The position numbers and the translations under genes were made by a program. The notes below the pieces were generated by a model that was not told the origin of the DNA, searched no databases, and worked only from the letters and a program-made list of their open reading frames with translations. A stretch of DNA of 64,000 nt from Methylomonas methanica MC09 (lineage in GTDB: Bacteria; Pseudomonadota; Gammaproteobacteria; Methylococcales; Methylomonadaceae), in the NCBI RefSeq assembly GCF_000214665.1, contig NC_015572.1, positions 4,340,001 to 4,404,000 on the forward strand, in the 5' to 3' direction. Below, in pieces: positions 18,856-29,493 of the stretch. Position 1 is the stretch's first letter, and each line of letters starts with the position of its first letter.

Positions 18856-19203
18856 ATGAGCTTTTTTATCTCCGACGCCATGGCCCAAGCCGCGCCCGCA
18901 ACTTCACAACCCGGTTTCGAAGGCATGCTGTTTCCATTGGGTATTTTAGTTTTCTTTTATTTTCTGTTCATTCGCCCGCAATCCAAACGCAACAAAGAAC
19001 AAAAACAAATGCTGGCCGCGCTGAACAAAGGTTCCGAAGTGGTTACGACAGGCGGCATTTTGGGCAAAGTCGCCGACCTGGACGACAACTTTGTCAAACT
19101 GGAAGTGGCCGAAAACAGTTTTATTCAAGTACAACGTCACGCCATCGCCAATATGATGCCTAAGGGCACTTACAAAACCTTAAACAAAAAACCAAAAGTT
19201 TAA
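18856..19203 (+). CDS. yajC: Sec translocon accessory protein YajC
   Basis: This is a single-pass inner-membrane protein that joins the SecDF complex. The 115 residues have a membrane segment near 24-43 (GMLFPLGILVFFYFLFI) followed by the conserved RPQSKRNKEQKQML and GSEVVTTGGILGKV. TAAGAGGATAACA precedes the ATG. secD follows 77 bases downstream. Confidence 0.95.
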   Translation: MSFFISDAMAQAAPATSQPGFEGMLFPLGILVFFYFLFIRPQSKRNKEQKQMLAALNKGSEVVTTGGILGKVADLDDNFVKLEVAENSFIQVQRHAIANMMPKGTYKTLNKKPKV

Positions 19204-19280
19204 GTTTTCCGCCATTCATTTATCCATTCACACTTGACCTTTGGTAACAGCGCAGTTGTCTCTGCTTTAACGGAATAACC

Positions 19281-21128
19281 ATGCAAAATCACTTCCCGCT
19301 TTGGAAAAACATCCTGGTCCTGACCGTTCTGGTTTTCGCCCTAATTTATTCGCTGCCCAATTTATTTGGAAACGATCCTGCGGTGCAACTGGCTTCCAGC
19401 AATTCAACTCCGTTGCAACAGGCGCAAGCCGATGAAGTAGCCGCCCTATTGAAAAATGCCGGCTATAACGTCAAGGCTTTTGACTTTAAAGACGGCAAAA
19501 TCCTGGCTCGCTTCAATAACACCGACGAGCAAATGAAAGCCGCGGACTTTCTCAGAAACAAAATGGCCAATCAAGCGACCGTGGCGCTGAATCTGGCCCC
19601 GGCCACCCCGGGCTGGTTGAATGCGCTGGGCGCCGAACCCATGTATCTGGGTTTGGACTTGCGCGGCGGCGTGCACTTCCTGCTGGAAGTGGACATGGAT
19701 ACCGCGATTAAACAAGCGGATGAGCGTTACAACAACGATATCCGTAGCGCGTTTAGAGAAGCGAAAGTGCGTTATCAATCCGTCACCAAAGAAGCCAACG
19801 GCATCAAAGTAGTACTGCCGGATGAAGAAAACCGGGTGGCGGCAGCGGCGGTATTAAATAAAGACTTCCGTAACCTCGACCTGGCCGAAAGCGGCCCAAA
19901 CGAGTTCCTGCTGACCATGCCGGAACGGGAAATACTGGCCATCAAGAAATCTGCGTTGGATCAAAACATTACCACTCTGCGTAACCGGGTCAACGAACTG
20001 GGCGTCGCGGAACCGATTATTCAGCAACAGGGCAGCAACCGTATCGTGGTGCAATTGCCGGGCGTGCAGGACACGGCCCGTGCCAAGGAATTGTTGGGCA
20101 CCACCGCCACCCTGGAATACCGTCTGGTGGACGTGGAACATGACGTCAAATCGGCGGTGGAAGGCCATGTACCGGTGGGCAGCCGCGTATATTACGATAA
20201 AAACGGAGCACCGCTATTGCTGAAACGCTCGGTTATCGTTACCGGCGACCAAATCACCGACGCATCCTCCGGTCTGGATCAAGACGGCCAAGCTGCCGTA
20301 TTCATCACCCTGGACGGTGTCGGCGCCAAGAAAATGGGCAAACTGACCCAAGAAAACATCGGTAAGCCGATGGCGGTGGTATTCATCGAATACAAATCGG
20401 ATACGCAAATCGTCGACGGCAAAAAAGTTCAGCACAAGGAAAAAACCGAAAAGGTCATCAGCGTAGCCACCATCCGCGATTCTTTCAGCAAACGCTTCCA
20501 AACCACCGGCCTGGATAATCCGCAGGAAGCCCGCACGCTGGCCTTATTATTAAGAGCCGGCGCCTTGGCGGCCCCGGTGGAAATCGTTGAAGAACGCACC
20601 GTCGGCCCCAGCCTGGGTCAGGAAAACATCGATCAAGGCATGACTTCCATTGAGGTGGGCTTTTTGTTGGTGGTGGTGTTCATGATCATTTATTACCGCG
20701 CTTTCGGCTTAATTGCCGACTTTGCATTGATCTTTAACGTGGTGTTGCTGATCGCGATTTTGTCGTTATTGCAAGCCACGCTGACCTTGCCGGGTATGGC
20801 CGGTATCGTATTGACCGTCGGTATGGCGGTGGATGCCAACGTGCTGATTAACGAACGTATCCGCGAGGAACTGCGCAACGGCAACAGTCCGCAAGCCAGT
20901 ATTTACGTCGGTTACGAAAAAGCCTTCGCCACCATTCTCGACTCCAACGTCACCACCCTGCTGGTGGCCCTGATTCTGTTCGGTTTAGGTACCGGCCCGG
21001 TCAAGGGTTTTGCCGTGGTATTGTCTTTGGGCATTCTGACCTCGATGTTTACCGCCATTACCGGCACCCGTATGCTGGTGAACTGGATCTACGGCGACAA
21101 CCGCCGCATCGAAAAACTGTCTATCTAA
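19281..21128 (+). CDS. secD: Protein translocase subunit SecD
   Basis: SecD uses the proton gradient to pull secreted proteins across the inner membrane. At 615 residues it equals E. coli SecD. It has an N-terminal membrane segment (about 9-27), the P1 periplasmic region with LGLDLRGGVHFLLEVD, and five C-terminal segments. Conserved TVGPSLGQENI and GMAVDANVLINERIREEL are present. It is complete at both ends. Unusually, the next gene is ndk and not secF. Confidence 0.97.
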   Translation: MQNHFPLWKNILVLTVLVFALIYSLPNLFGNDPAVQLASSNSTPLQQAQADEVAALLKNAGYNVKAFDFKDGKILARFNNTDEQMKAADFLRNKMANQATVALNLAPATPGWLNALGAEPMYLGLDLRGGVHFLLEVDMDTAIKQADERYNNDIRSAFREAKVRYQSVTKEANGIKVVLPDEENRVAAAAVLNKDFRNLDLAESGPNEFLLTMPEREILAIKKSALDQNITTLRNRVNELGVAEPIIQQQGSNRIVVQLPGVQDTARAKELLGTTATLEYRLVDVEHDVKSAVEGHVPVGSRVYYDKNGAPLLLKRSVIVTGDQITDASSGLDQDGQAAVFITLDGVGAKKMGKLTQENIGKPMAVVFIEYKSDTQIVDGKKVQHKEKTEKVISVATIRDSFSKRFQTTGLDNPQEARTLALLLRAGALAAPVEIVEERTVGPSLGQENIDQGMTSIEVGFLLVVVFMIIYYRAFGLIADFALIFNVVLLIAILSLLQATLTLPGMAGIVLTVGMAVDANVLINERIREELRNGNSPQASIYVGYEKAFATILDSNVTTLLVALILFGLGTGPVKGFAVVLSLGILTSMFTAITGTRMLVNWIYGDNRRIEKLSI

Positions 21129-21134
21129 ACGCGC

Positions 21135-21140
21135 TATAAT
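21135..21140 (+). promoter_or_regulatory. Possible -10 element upstream of ndk
   Basis: A perfect TATAAT lies in the 54-base secD-ndk gap, 43 bases before the ndk ATG. No good -35 is visible at the right spacing. It may give ndk-rlmN their own transcription start. Confidence 0.25.
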
Positions 21141-21182
21141 TTTTAGAAATTTTTATCATTAACCTTAACTGGAGTTTACACA

Positions 21183-21614
21183 ATGGCAATTGAACGTACT
21201 TTCTCAATCATCAAGCCGGATGCAGTCGCTAAGAACGTGATTGGGGAAATTGTCAGCCGTTTCGAAAAGAATGGTTTGCGCGTAGTCGCATCCAAAATGC
21301 AGCAACTGTCTCAAGAACAAGCCGAAGGTTTTTATGCGGAACATAAAGAACGCGGTTTTTTCAAAGATCTGGTTAGCTTTATGACGTCCGGTCCGGTTAT
21401 CGTGCAAGTACTGGAAGGCGAAAACGCGGTTTTGAAAAACCGTGAACTGATGGGTGCCACCAACCCGAAAGAAGCCGCACCCGGCACCATTCGCGCCGAC
21501 TTCGCCGTCAGCATCGACGAAAACGCCGTGCATGGCTCCGATGCGCCGGAATCCGCTGCAAGAGAAATCGCTTACTTCTTCTCCGCCGATGAACTCTGCG
21601 ACCGCATCCGTTAA
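21183..21614 (+). CDS. ndk: Nucleoside diphosphate kinase
   Basis: This enzyme transfers the gamma phosphate between nucleoside triphosphates and diphosphates through a phosphohistidine. The 143 residues match the family. It begins [15 protein letters not shown]; the active-site His is H117 in [12 protein letters not shown]. The ribosome site AACTGGAGTTTACACA precedes the ATG. Its 3' end overlaps the start of rlmN by 26 bases. Confidence 0.97.
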   Translation: MAIERTFSIIKPDAVAKNVIGEIVSRFEKNGLRVVASKMQQLSQEQAEGFYAEHKERGFFKDLVSFMTSGPVIVQVLEGENAVLKNRELMGATNPKEAAPGTIRADFAVSIDENAVHGSDAPESAAREIAYFFSADELCDRIR

Positions 21615-22704
21615 GCCGGCGCCAATCAATCTGCTGGATTTCGACAGAAAAGGCCTGCAAGCCTTTTTTGTCGGTCTGGGCGAAAAACCGTTTCGCGCCA
21701 CCCAGCTACTGAAATGGATTTATCAGGAAGGCGCCGTCGATTTCGACGACATGACCAACCTGAGCAAATCCCTGCGCAGCTATCTCAAGGAAAACTGCTG
21801 CATCCGTACCCCGGAAATCGTTGCCGAGCAACTGGCTTCGGACGGTACCTGCAAATGGGCCATGCAAACCCATTGCGGCAATAAGGTGGAAACCGTCTAC
21901 ATTCCGGAAGAGCGCCGGGCGACCTTGTGCATTTCCTCACAAGTCGGCTGTGCCCTGGCCTGTAGTTTTTGTTCCACCGCCCAACAAGGTTTCAATCGTA
22001 ATCTATCCACCGCGGAAGTCATCGGTCAGCTGTATCTGGCGCAACAGCGCCTGGGTTCGGAGCACCGGATTACCAACGTGGTCATGATGGGCATGGGCGA
22101 ACCTCTACTGAATTTCGACAACGTCGTCGCCGCCATGAATTTGATGATGGACGACTTTGCCTTCGGTCTGTCCAAACGCCGGGTAACCATCAGCACCTCG
22201 GGCGTGGTGCCGGCCATGCACCGCTTGCATGACGTTTGCGACGTCAGTATGGCGGTTTCTTTACACGCACCGAATGACGAGCTGCGCAACCAGCTGGTGC
22301 CGATCAATATCAAATACCCGTTGACGGAACTGATGGATGCCTGCCGCGCGTATGCCAAGAACGGCCCGCGCAAGCACATCACGTTCGAATATGTGATGCT
22401 GGACGGCATCAACGACAGCATGGAAGACGCCAGAACCCTGGTAAAACTGCTGAAAAACGTACCTTCTAAGGTCAACTTGATCCCGTTCAATCCGTTTCCG
22501 CAATCGCAATACCGTTGTTCGGAAATGGCAGCGATTTTGAAATTCCGCGACATATTGCACAATGCCGGCATCGTCACCACCATCCGCAAAACGCGTGGCG
22601 ACGATATTGACGCCGCTTGCGGTCAGCTGGTCGGCCAAGTGCAGGATAAAAGCCGCCGGCATTTAAAACTGCAAGCCGCAAGGACCACGCCTCATGCCAT
22701 TTAA
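21589..22704 (+). CDS. rlmN: Dual-specificity rRNA/tRNA adenine-C2 methyltransferase RlmN
   Basis: This radical-SAM enzyme makes 2-methyladenosine at 23S A2503 and tRNA A37. From the ATG at 21589 ([18 protein letters not shown]) the protein has 371 residues; the frame is open further upstream within ndk, but that part has no RlmN similarity. The 4Fe-4S motif is C-x3-C-x2-C in [25 protein letters not shown] and [10 protein letters not shown] are conserved. The pilW start overlaps its end by 11 bases. Confidence 0.95.
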   Translation: MNSATASVKPAPINLLDFDRKGLQAFFVGLGEKPFRATQLLKWIYQEGAVDFDDMTNLSKSLRSYLKENCCIRTPEIVAEQLASDGTCKWAMQTHCGNKVETVYIPEERRATLCISSQVGCALACSFCSTAQQGFNRNLSTAEVIGQLYLAQQRLGSEHRITNVVMMGMGEPLLNFDNVVAAMNLMMDDFAFGLSKRRVTISTSGVVPAMHRLHDVCDVSMAVSLHAPNDELRNQLVPINIKYPLTELMDACRAYAKNGPRKHITFEYVMLDGINDSMEDARTLVKLLKNVPSKVNLIPFNPFPQSQYRCSEMAAILKFRDILHNAGIVTTIRKTRGDDIDAACGQLVGQVQDKSRRHLKLQAARTTPHAI

Positions 22705-23464
22705 AGGTAGTTTGCATTTTCTGGCGGCTTGCGCCGTTTGCGCAGCAATCAGCGCCTGCGGCTTGCTGCCCGATTTCGGCGGTAGCGGCATGAGCACGCA
22801 CGAACTGGCCAATTTGAATTTGCAGATGGGCGTGCGCTACCTGGACTTGGGCATGCTGGAAGTGGCCAAGGAAAAGCTGGATACGGCTTACGATCTGGAA
22901 TCCGGCAATCCGGAAACCCTGAATGCGCTGGCGGTATTTTACGAACGCACCAAGGATGACGCTCAGGCCGCCGACTTTTACCAAGCCGCCATCGGCAAAG
23001 ATCCGGACAATTACAGCACCAAAAACAATTACGGGCGTTTTCTATGCGAACGCGGCAAATACGAAAAAGGCATGGCGATGCTGCAGGAAGCCTTGGATTC
23101 TCCCATGAATCAACGCCCTTGGCTGGCCTTGAGCAATATCGGCAGTTGTCTGGTGTTGCAAAACGACCCGGCCAAAGGCGAAGAGTATCTACGCCGCGCC
23201 CTGTTTGCCAACCCCGCCTATCCGCCCGCCCTGCAGGAAATGCTGAAAATCAGTTACAACAATCAGCAATACATGTCCGCACGGGCGTTTTTAGAGCGTT
23301 TCCTGTCCGTTGCCAAACACACACCCGACACGCTGTGGTACGGCTTTCAGACCGAACGGGCCCTGGGCAACCGTCAGGCGGCGGAAAACTACAAAGAACA
23401 ATTACTGATTAATTTCCCAACCTCACCCGAGGCCCTAAAAGCCAAAACCGCGATCAGCAAATAA
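22694..23464 (+). CDS. pilW: Type IV pilus biogenesis/stability lipoprotein PilW (PilF)
   Basis: This is a TPR pilotin expected to localise or stabilise the PilQ secretin at the outer membrane. The 256 residues begin with a lipoprotein signal ([14 protein letters not shown], lipidated Cys about 22). Six TPR-like units follow, with [25 protein letters not shown] and [19 protein letters not shown]. The position between rlmN and hisS is the classical one. The rodZ and ispG genes often found between pilW and hisS are missing here. Confidence 0.92.
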   Translation: MPFKGSLHFLAACAVCAAISACGLLPDFGGSGMSTHELANLNLQMGVRYLDLGMLEVAKEKLDTAYDLESGNPETLNALAVFYERTKDDAQAADFYQAAIGKDPDNYSTKNNYGRFLCERGKYEKGMAMLQEALDSPMNQRPWLALSNIGSCLVLQNDPAKGEEYLRRALFANPAYPPALQEMLKISYNNQQYMSARAFLERFLSVAKHTPDTLWYGFQTERALGNRQAAENYKEQLLINFPTSPEALKAKTAISK

Positions 23465-23481
23465 TCCGGCAACGAATACAC

Positions 23482-24780
23482 ATGGCAAAACAACAACAGG
23501 CCATTCAGGCCATCCGCGGAATGCGCGACATTCTGCCCGATCAATCCCCTTACTGGCAGTGGCTGGAACAGAACGCCAGACAAGTGCTCGGCAGTTACGG
23601 CTATCAGGAAATCCGCCTGCCCATCGTCGAAAAAACCGAGCTGTTCAAACGCTCCATCGGCGAAGTCACCGACATCGTCGAAAAGGAAATGTACACCTTC
23701 GACGACAGAAACGGCGACTCGCTCACTTTGCGCCCGGAAGGCACCGCAGGCTGTTTGCGGGCCTGCCTGGAACACGGCTTGTTGCATAACCAGACCCACC
23801 GCCTCTGGTATTACGGCCCGATGTTTCGGCACGAACGTCCGCAAAAAGGCCGCTACCGGCAATTCTATCAACTGGGCGTGGAAACCTACGGCATGCCCGG
23901 CCCGGATGTCGACGCGGAAATGATATTGTTGACCGACCGCTTGTGGAAAAAACTGGGCATCCGCGACAAAGTGGAATTACAGTTAAACTCCCTGGGCACC
24001 AGTGCCGAGCGTGCCGCCTATCGAGAGGTGCTGGTCGAGTATTTCAAGCAGCACGTAGACGTGTTGGACGAAGACAGCCTGCGCCGCCTGGAAACCAATC
24101 CGCTACGGATATTGGACAGCAAAAACCCGGACATGCAATTCATGTTGCGCGACGCGCCGGTATTGTTGGAACATTTGGGCGAAGAAAGCTTACAACATTT
24201 TAACAGCCTGAAAAGCATGCTGGACGAGCTGGGCATCAGCTACCAACTGAATACCCGCTTGGTGCGCGGCCTGGATTACTACGGTAAAACCGTATTCGAA
24301 TGGGTTACCGACGAACTCGGCGCCCAAGGCACCATCTGCGCCGGCGGCCGTTACGACGGCCTGATCGAACAGCTGGGCGGCAAAGCCAACCACGCCATCG
24401 GTTTCGCGATGGGCATGGAACGCATCCTGGCCCTGGTCGAACAACTCGATACGGTAACGCTTGAACCCAGCGTGGACGTCTATTTGATCCGGGTCGGCGC
24501 GGCAGCCGAAACAGCCGGCTTACTGTTGAGCGAACAGCTTCGCGACCAAATTGACGGCTTGAAATTACAAGTCAATTGCGGCGGCGGCAGCTTCAAAAGC
24601 CAATTCAAAAAAGCCGATAAGTCCGGCGCGGCATTTGCGATTATCATAGGTGACGACGAAGCCCAACGCGGCGAAGCGGCATTAAAATCGCTGCGCATCG
24701 AGCAGGAACAAACCACCTTAAGCCATGCCGCCTTGCTGGAAACGCTCAAGACCTGGCATCACAACAAATCTCTTGCATAA
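23482..24780 (+). CDS. hisS: Histidyl-tRNA synthetase
   Basis: This class II synthetase charges tRNA-His. The 432 residues have motif 1 around [15 protein letters not shown] and [16 protein letters not shown], motif 2 [20 protein letters not shown], and the histidine-specific [15 protein letters not shown]. The C-terminal anticodon domain begins around VDVYLIRVG. It is followed after 19 bases by yfgM. Confidence 0.97.
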   Translation: MAKQQQAIQAIRGMRDILPDQSPYWQWLEQNARQVLGSYGYQEIRLPIVEKTELFKRSIGEVTDIVEKEMYTFDDRNGDSLTLRPEGTAGCLRACLEHGLLHNQTHRLWYYGPMFRHERPQKGRYRQFYQLGVETYGMPGPDVDAEMILLTDRLWKKLGIRDKVELQLNSLGTSAERAAYREVLVEYFKQHVDVLDEDSLRRLETNPLRILDSKNPDMQFMLRDAPVLLEHLGEESLQHFNSLKSMLDELGISYQLNTRLVRGLDYYGKTVFEWVTDELGAQGTICAGGRYDGLIEQLGGKANHAIGFAMGMERILALVEQLDTVTLEPSVDVYLIRVGAAAETAGLLLSEQLRDQIDGLKLQVNCGGGSFKSQFKKADKSGAAFAIIIGDDEAQRGEAALKSLRIEQEQTTLSHAALLETLKTWHHNKSLA

Positions 24781-24799
24781 CCTTAAACCGAGAACTACC

Positions 24800-25462
24800 G
24801 TGGCTATTTACGATACCGAAGAAGAACAAGTCGAACAGTTAAAAAAATGGTGGGAAGCGAATAACACCTCGCTGATTGCGGGCGTTATCACCGCCATCCT
24901 GCTGGTCACCGGCTGGAATGTCTGGCAAAACCATCAATTGGAGCAACGCAGCCAAGCCTCTCAGCTGTATCAAAACCTGCTGGCCAGCGCCGCTAAAAAC
25001 GATTCGGCCTCGGTCGAAAAACTGGCCGATCAACTGGCCGTCGAACACGGTTCAACGGCTTACGCGCATTTTGCCGCACTAGCAAAAGCCAAAAGCAAAG
25101 TCGACGAAAGCGATCTGGAAGCGGCAAAAGCCATTTTGCAACAGCAGGTGCAAAATGTCGGCGACGAGGAACTGCAACATGTTGCCCGCCTGCGCTTGAT
25201 TCAACTGATGCTGGCCACAGGCCAATACGAAGAAGGCTTGAAATTGATTGCGGCCGTCGATCCGGCCAGTGCGGAGGGATTTGCCGCCAGCTATGACGAA
25301 CAGGAAGGCGATTTGTACGTAGCCATGGACCGCCTGGACGAAGCCCGCACCGCCTATCAAAATGCGATCAGAACCGGCCAGGCGACCGCTTTGACCCAAT
25401 TTAAACTGGACGACATTGCGGCTCCCGCATTCAATCCGGCCGCAGCGAACTTACCCCAGTAA
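24800..25462 (+). CDS. yfgM: Ancillary SecYEG translocon subunit YfgM-like TPR protein
   Basis: This is a periplasm-facing, membrane-anchored TPR protein that links the translocon to periplasmic chaperones in E. coli. I use the GTG at 24800 (MAIYDTEEEQVEQLKKWW), giving 220 residues, because this is the family N-terminus. A membrane segment lies at about 24-43 (LIAGVITAILLVTGWNVW), followed by TPR helices. It sits between hisS and bamB, as in enterics. Confidence 0.9.
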   Translation: MAIYDTEEEQVEQLKKWWEANNTSLIAGVITAILLVTGWNVWQNHQLEQRSQASQLYQNLLASAAKNDSASVEKLADQLAVEHGSTAYAHFAALAKAKSKVDESDLEAAKAILQQQVQNVGDEELQHVARLRLIQLMLATGQYEEGLKLIAAVDPASAEGFAASYDEQEGDLYVAMDRLDEARTAYQNAIRTGQATALTQFKLDDIAAPAFNPAAANLPQ

Positions 25463-25475
25463 CGCCCTTGAAATC

Positions 25476-26690
25476 ATGCTGAAACCCGTGTTCATTCCTT
25501 TTCGCACACTCCCGGTTTTGTTCGCCGGCCTGCTATTGCTTTCCGGATGCGCGGGTTTGGATGCGGGCCGCGATATGCTCTCGGGACTCTCCGACACTAT
25601 TTTCGGCGAAGACGACAGCGCCGATCCGCCGGCGGCATTACTCGAATATCAAGCCGAGCTGCAAATCGATGTGCTGTGGAAAGAGTCGGTGGGAGATGGT
25701 GCGGACAAGCAATACCTGAAACTGATTCCCGCCGTGCTGGGAGACAGAATTTTTGCCGGCGACCGCAAAGGCACTCTGCAGGCGCGCAACGCGGCAACAG
25801 GCGATCTGATTTGGGAAACCAAAACCGAGCTGGCTTTTTCCTCGGGTCCCGGTCTGGGCCGGCAAACCTTGATCATGGGTTGTACCTCCGGCGAAGTAGT
25901 CGCGTTCGACATTGGCAGCGGCGAGCAAAAATGGCTGATTAACGTACCTAGCGAGGTTCAGGCCGTGCCGGTGATTGCCAAGGGTATTGTGCTGATACGC
26001 ACCACCGACGGCAAAGTCATAGGTTTGCGGGAAGAAGACGGCGCCCAATTATGGCTATCGGAAAGCAGTGTGCCGGCTCTGAGTATACGCGGCGCCGGCG
26101 CGCCTATTGTGATCGACAACACCGCCATCGTCGGCTCGGCAAACGGCAAAATGCAAGCCTTGCAACTCAACGACGGCAAAAAACTTTGGGAAGCCACTAT
26201 CGCTATGCCTACCGGCCGCTCGGAAGTCGAACGGCTGGTCGACCTGGACGTCGATCCGGTGGAAAACCGCGGCGCCATTTATATTTCCAGTTTTAACGGC
26301 GGCACCTCGTCGGTATCCGAACTGGACGGCGACATCATTTGGCGTAATCCCGATATTTCGTCGTATACCGGCATCAGTGCCGACTACCGTTATTTGTATA
26401 TCAGCGATACCAAAAGCGAAGTCTCGCAGCTGGATCAACGCAACGGCGCCTCGTTGTGGAAACAAAGAGATTTGCACAACCGCCAGCTTACGGCCGCCGT
26501 GGTTTACGACAACTATGTGGTCGTCGGCGATTTCGAAGGCTATGTGCACTGGTTATCCATTAGCGACGGCAGGCAGCTCGGTCGCATTCAAGTCGCAAGC
26601 TCGCCGATCGAAGCCAAACCGGTCATCGTCGGCGGTACTGTATACATTTACGCAAAAAATGGCACCCTCGCAGCCTTAAAAGCGAGATAA
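25476..26690 (+). CDS. bamB: Outer membrane protein assembly factor BamB
   Basis: This lipoprotein of the BAM complex helps insert beta-barrels into the outer membrane. From the ATG at 25476 ([16 protein letters not shown]) it has 404 residues with lipobox LLSGC. An eight-bladed PQQ-like propeller follows, with repeats such as [20 protein letters not shown] and [10 protein letters not shown]. It lies 13 bases after yfgM and 5 bases before der. Confidence 0.95.
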   Translation: MLKPVFIPFRTLPVLFAGLLLLSGCAGLDAGRDMLSGLSDTIFGEDDSADPPAALLEYQAELQIDVLWKESVGDGADKQYLKLIPAVLGDRIFAGDRKGTLQARNAATGDLIWETKTELAFSSGPGLGRQTLIMGCTSGEVVAFDIGSGEQKWLINVPSEVQAVPVIAKGIVLIRTTDGKVIGLREEDGAQLWLSESSVPALSIRGAGAPIVIDNTAIVGSANGKMQALQLNDGKKLWEATIAMPTGRSEVERLVDLDVDPVENRGAIYISSFNGGTSSVSELDGDIIWRNPDISSYTGISADYRYLYISDTKSEVSQLDQRNGASLWKQRDLHNRQLTAAVVYDNYVVVGDFEGYVHWLSISDGRQLGRIQVASSPIEAKPVIVGGTVYIYAKNGTLAALKAR

Positions 26691-26695
26691 ACACT

Positions 26696-28087
26696 ATGCT
26701 TCCAGTTATCGCCTTGGTTGGCCGACCCAATGTCGGCAAATCCACTCTCTTCAATTACTTGACCCGCAGCCGCGAGGCGCTGGTCGCCGACTATCCCGGC
26801 CTGACCCGCGATCGGCAATACGGCCGCGTCAAACGCGGCGAACGCGATTGCCTGGTGGTCGACACCGGCGGTATCACCGACGACCTGGAAGGCATCGATA
26901 TATTCGCCAAGAAACAGGTGGAAATCGCCCTGCAGGAAGCCGACGTGGCGTTCTTTATGGTCGACGCCCGCGACGGCATCAATGCCTCAGACGAAGCGAT
27001 AGCCGACATGCTGCGCAAGCTGGGCAAACCGGTGGTGTTGGTGGTCAATAAAATCGACGGTATCGACAGCAACACCGTAACCCACGATTTTTATAGCCTG
27101 GCGTTGGGCGAACCGGTGCCGATTGCCGCCTCGCACGGCCGCAATGTGCATGAACTGCTGGGCCGCATCGACGATCTGATTCCGCCCATGGAAGACGAAT
27201 TCCAGGAACAAGACCCCGGCATCGCCATTGCCATCGTCGGCCGGCCCAACGTCGGCAAATCGACACTGGTCAACCGTCTGCTGGGCGAAGAACGGGTTGT
27301 GGTGTTCGACGAAGCCGGCACCACTCGCGACAGCATTTACATTCCCTTCGAGCGCAACAACCAGAAATTCACCCTGATCGATACCGCCGGCATGCGCCGC
27401 CGCGCCAAGGTATCGCTGACCGTGGAAAAATTCAGCATCATTAAATCCCTGCAAGCCATCGAAAAAGCGCATGTGGTGATTTATCTGATCGACGCCCGCG
27501 AAGGCGTCACCGATCAGGATGCGCATATTCTGGGGCTGGTGCTGGAAGCGGGGCGGGCCTTGATTATCGGCCTGAATAAATGGGACGGCCTGGACGCCGA
27601 CCATAGGGCTTTCGTCAAAAAACAGATCGAAATCAAACTGCCGTTCCTGGATTTCGCCGAAAAACACCCTATTTCCGCGCTGCACGGCAGCGGGGTCGGC
27701 AAACTGTTCGACGTGGTGCACAGCTTGTACGACGCGGCCATGATCGACATGTCCACCCCGGTATTGACCCGCATCCTCAGCGATGCCGTCGCCTCGCATC
27801 AGCCACCCTTGGTCGGCGGACGCCGCATCAAGCTGAAATACGCCCACCAGGGCGGCCGGAATCCGCCGGTGGTGGTGATTCATGGCGTGCAAACCGATTC
27901 CTTGCCCGACTCTTACAAGCGTTTTTTAATGAACTACTACCGCGAGCAACTGCGTCTAAAAGGCACCCCGGTCCGCTTGGTATTCAAATCGCCCGAAAAC
28001 CCGTTCCAGGGCCAGAGAAACAAACTGAGCGATAGACAGGTTAAAAAACGTAAACGCCTGATCAACTTTACCAAACGCAAAACATAA
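26696..28087 (+). CDS. der: Ribosome-associated GTPase Der (EngA)
   Basis: This tandem-GTPase protein is needed for 50S subunit maturation. The 463 residues have two G domains, each with a P-loop GRPNVGKST (near 9 and 184) and G4 motifs NKIDG and NKWDG. A C-terminal KH-like domain follows ([32 protein letters not shown]). The bamB-der linkage is standard. Confidence 0.97.
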   Translation: MLPVIALVGRPNVGKSTLFNYLTRSREALVADYPGLTRDRQYGRVKRGERDCLVVDTGGITDDLEGIDIFAKKQVEIALQEADVAFFMVDARDGINASDEAIADMLRKLGKPVVLVVNKIDGIDSNTVTHDFYSLALGEPVPIAASHGRNVHELLGRIDDLIPPMEDEFQEQDPGIAIAIVGRPNVGKSTLVNRLLGEERVVVFDEAGTTRDSIYIPFERNNQKFTLIDTAGMRRRAKVSLTVEKFSIIKSLQAIEKAHVVIYLIDAREGVTDQDAHILGLVLEAGRALIIGLNKWDGLDADHRAFVKKQIEIKLPFLDFAEKHPISALHGSGVGKLFDVVHSLYDAAMIDMSTPVLTRILSDAVASHQPPLVGGRRIKLKYAHQGGRNPPVVVIHGVQTDSLPDSYKRFLMNYYREQLRLKGTPVRLVFKSPENPFQGQRNKLSDRQVKKRKRLINFTKRKT

Positions 28088-28108
28088 CCTTATTCCGGGA
28101 GCGTAACC

Positions 28109-28615
28109 ATGGCTACTATCACCTTTCAAGGCAAACCTATCAACACCATAGGCGATCTGCCGGCTGTCGGCGACAAAGCGCCCGATTTCAAACTCACCAA
28201 CCGTAAAATGCAGGACGTAGGTTTGGCCGAGTTTGCCGGCAAACGCAAAGTCATGAATATTGTGCCCAGCCTGGATACACCGACTTGCGCCACCTCGACC
28301 CGTAAATTCAACGAAAAAGCCGCCCATCTCGATAATACCGCGGTATTGACGATCTCCGCCGACCTGCCGTTTGCCCAGGCCCGTTTCTGCGAAATAGAGG
28401 GCATCAAACATGTCACCGCGCTGTCTACGTTCCGTTCCAGCTTTGCCCACGATTATGGCGTGCAGTTACTGGATAGTATTCTGGCCGGACTAACCGCACG
28501 TGCCATCGTGATCATTGATGAAAACGATCAGGTCATTTACACCCAATTGGTCAGCGAAATCGCCGACGAACCGGACTACGTCAGCGCCCTGGCGGTACTT
28601 GCCCATAAGGATTGA
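28109..28615 (+). CDS. tpx: Thiol peroxidase (Tpx-type atypical 2-Cys peroxiredoxin)
   Basis: This thioredoxin-dependent enzyme reduces hydrogen peroxide and organic peroxides. In the 168 residues the peroxidatic Cys is C60 in SLDTPTC and the resolving Cys is C94 in ARFCEIEG, the Tpx pattern. TTCCGGGAGCGTAACC precedes the ATG. A cysteine-rich protein gene follows downstream. Confidence 0.96.
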   Translation: MATITFQGKPINTIGDLPAVGDKAPDFKLTNRKMQDVGLAEFAGKRKVMNIVPSLDTPTCATSTRKFNEKAAHLDNTAVLTISADLPFAQARFCEIEGIKHVTALSTFRSSFAHDYGVQLLDSILAGLTARAIVIIDENDQVIYTQLVSEIADEPDYVSALAVLAHKD

Positions 28616-28662
28616 GCAGGCTAGCGTTTTTCGTTAGCCCGGCCCAAGGCTGTCAGATCGAT

Positions 28663-29433
28663 ATGGCTTGGCAAGCTGACAACTGCCGCGGCTGCGGATG
28701 CGAGCTCTCTAAGACACAAAGCGTCCGCGGCATCTGCGACGACCCGGAGTGCCGCCGCAAGGATGTTAATTTTCAACAACAGCAACGGCGCCAAGCCACG
28801 TTACAGATAATTCGCGACCGCATACCCGCGTCCTGGCCTGATAACGCGCCAATAGCCCTGTTGCCGCGCAATACCAATGCCTTGGTTCCACTGCTGGACT
28901 CCCGAATCAAGGCCTTAAGGCGACATCTGGAACAAATCGTAGCCGAAGCCCGTGTATTGCCGGATCCGGAGTTCAACACAGGAGAAACCTCGGCCACGAC
29001 CAACGGCGTCAGCGTCAAGCAAGCAGACTTGCCCGCGTTAGGTGCCGCCTGCGGACTGTGCGGCGGCCATTGCTGTGCGACGGGAGGCAATTCCGCCTGG
29101 CTTGAACCGGATACTATCCGGCGTTTGCAATATCAGCTATTGCCTGTCGCCGATACCCGAATTATTGAACATTATCTTAGTTTTCTACCCGACTCCAGCT
29201 ACGAAAACAGCTGCATTTACCATGCGGAAAACGGTTGCAGCCTGCCTCGCGCCATTCGCTCCAATGTGTGCAATCAATACCTTTGCAAGGGCTTGGCCGA
29301 AGTTGTGCAAGGCTTAGAGGATGGAGTCGGCTACTGTGTGACCGCCACGGTAACCGGCGTTTCGCCAACCGGCATCGCCTTAGTCGACGCCTCGGGCGCT
29401 TTGGAGACGCTCAATCCCGCCGCCGAAAACTGA
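28663..29433 (+). CDS. Cysteine-rich putative metal-binding protein (YkgJ-like C-terminal domain)
   Basis: I place the start at the ATG 28663 (MAWQADNCRGCGCELSK), giving 256 residues; the frame is open to a TTG at 28612 that overlaps the tpx stop, but that TTG has poor ribosome-site spacing. The N-terminus has a Cys cluster (CRGCGC, then CDDPECRRKD) like a small zinc site. The C-terminal half has CGLCGGHCCATGG, CIYHAENGCSLP and RSNVCNQYLCKGL, the pattern of YkgJ-type zinc/iron-chelating proteins. The middle is helical and low in Cys. The function is unknown. The tight link to tpx may hint at a redox or metal-repair role (inference). Confidence 0.75.
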   Translation: MAWQADNCRGCGCELSKTQSVRGICDDPECRRKDVNFQQQQRRQATLQIIRDRIPASWPDNAPIALLPRNTNALVPLLDSRIKALRRHLEQIVAEARVLPDPEFNTGETSATTNGVSVKQADLPALGAACGLCGGHCCATGGNSAWLEPDTIRRLQYQLLPVADTRIIEHYLSFLPDSSYENSCIYHAENGCSLPRAIRSNVCNQYLCKGLAEVVQGLEDGVGYCVTATVTGVSPTGIALVDASGALETLNPAAEN

Positions 29434-29493
29434 AGGCCGGGTTAAGCCAAAACGTAACGCCGCAATCAGAGGCCTGTACGTCAAAGACAAACA

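Noticed and set aside
26987..27892. 301-codon minus-strand frame inside der
   Set aside because: Antisense to a fully conserved GTPase gene, with low-complexity His/Gln-rich sequence typical of shadow frames.
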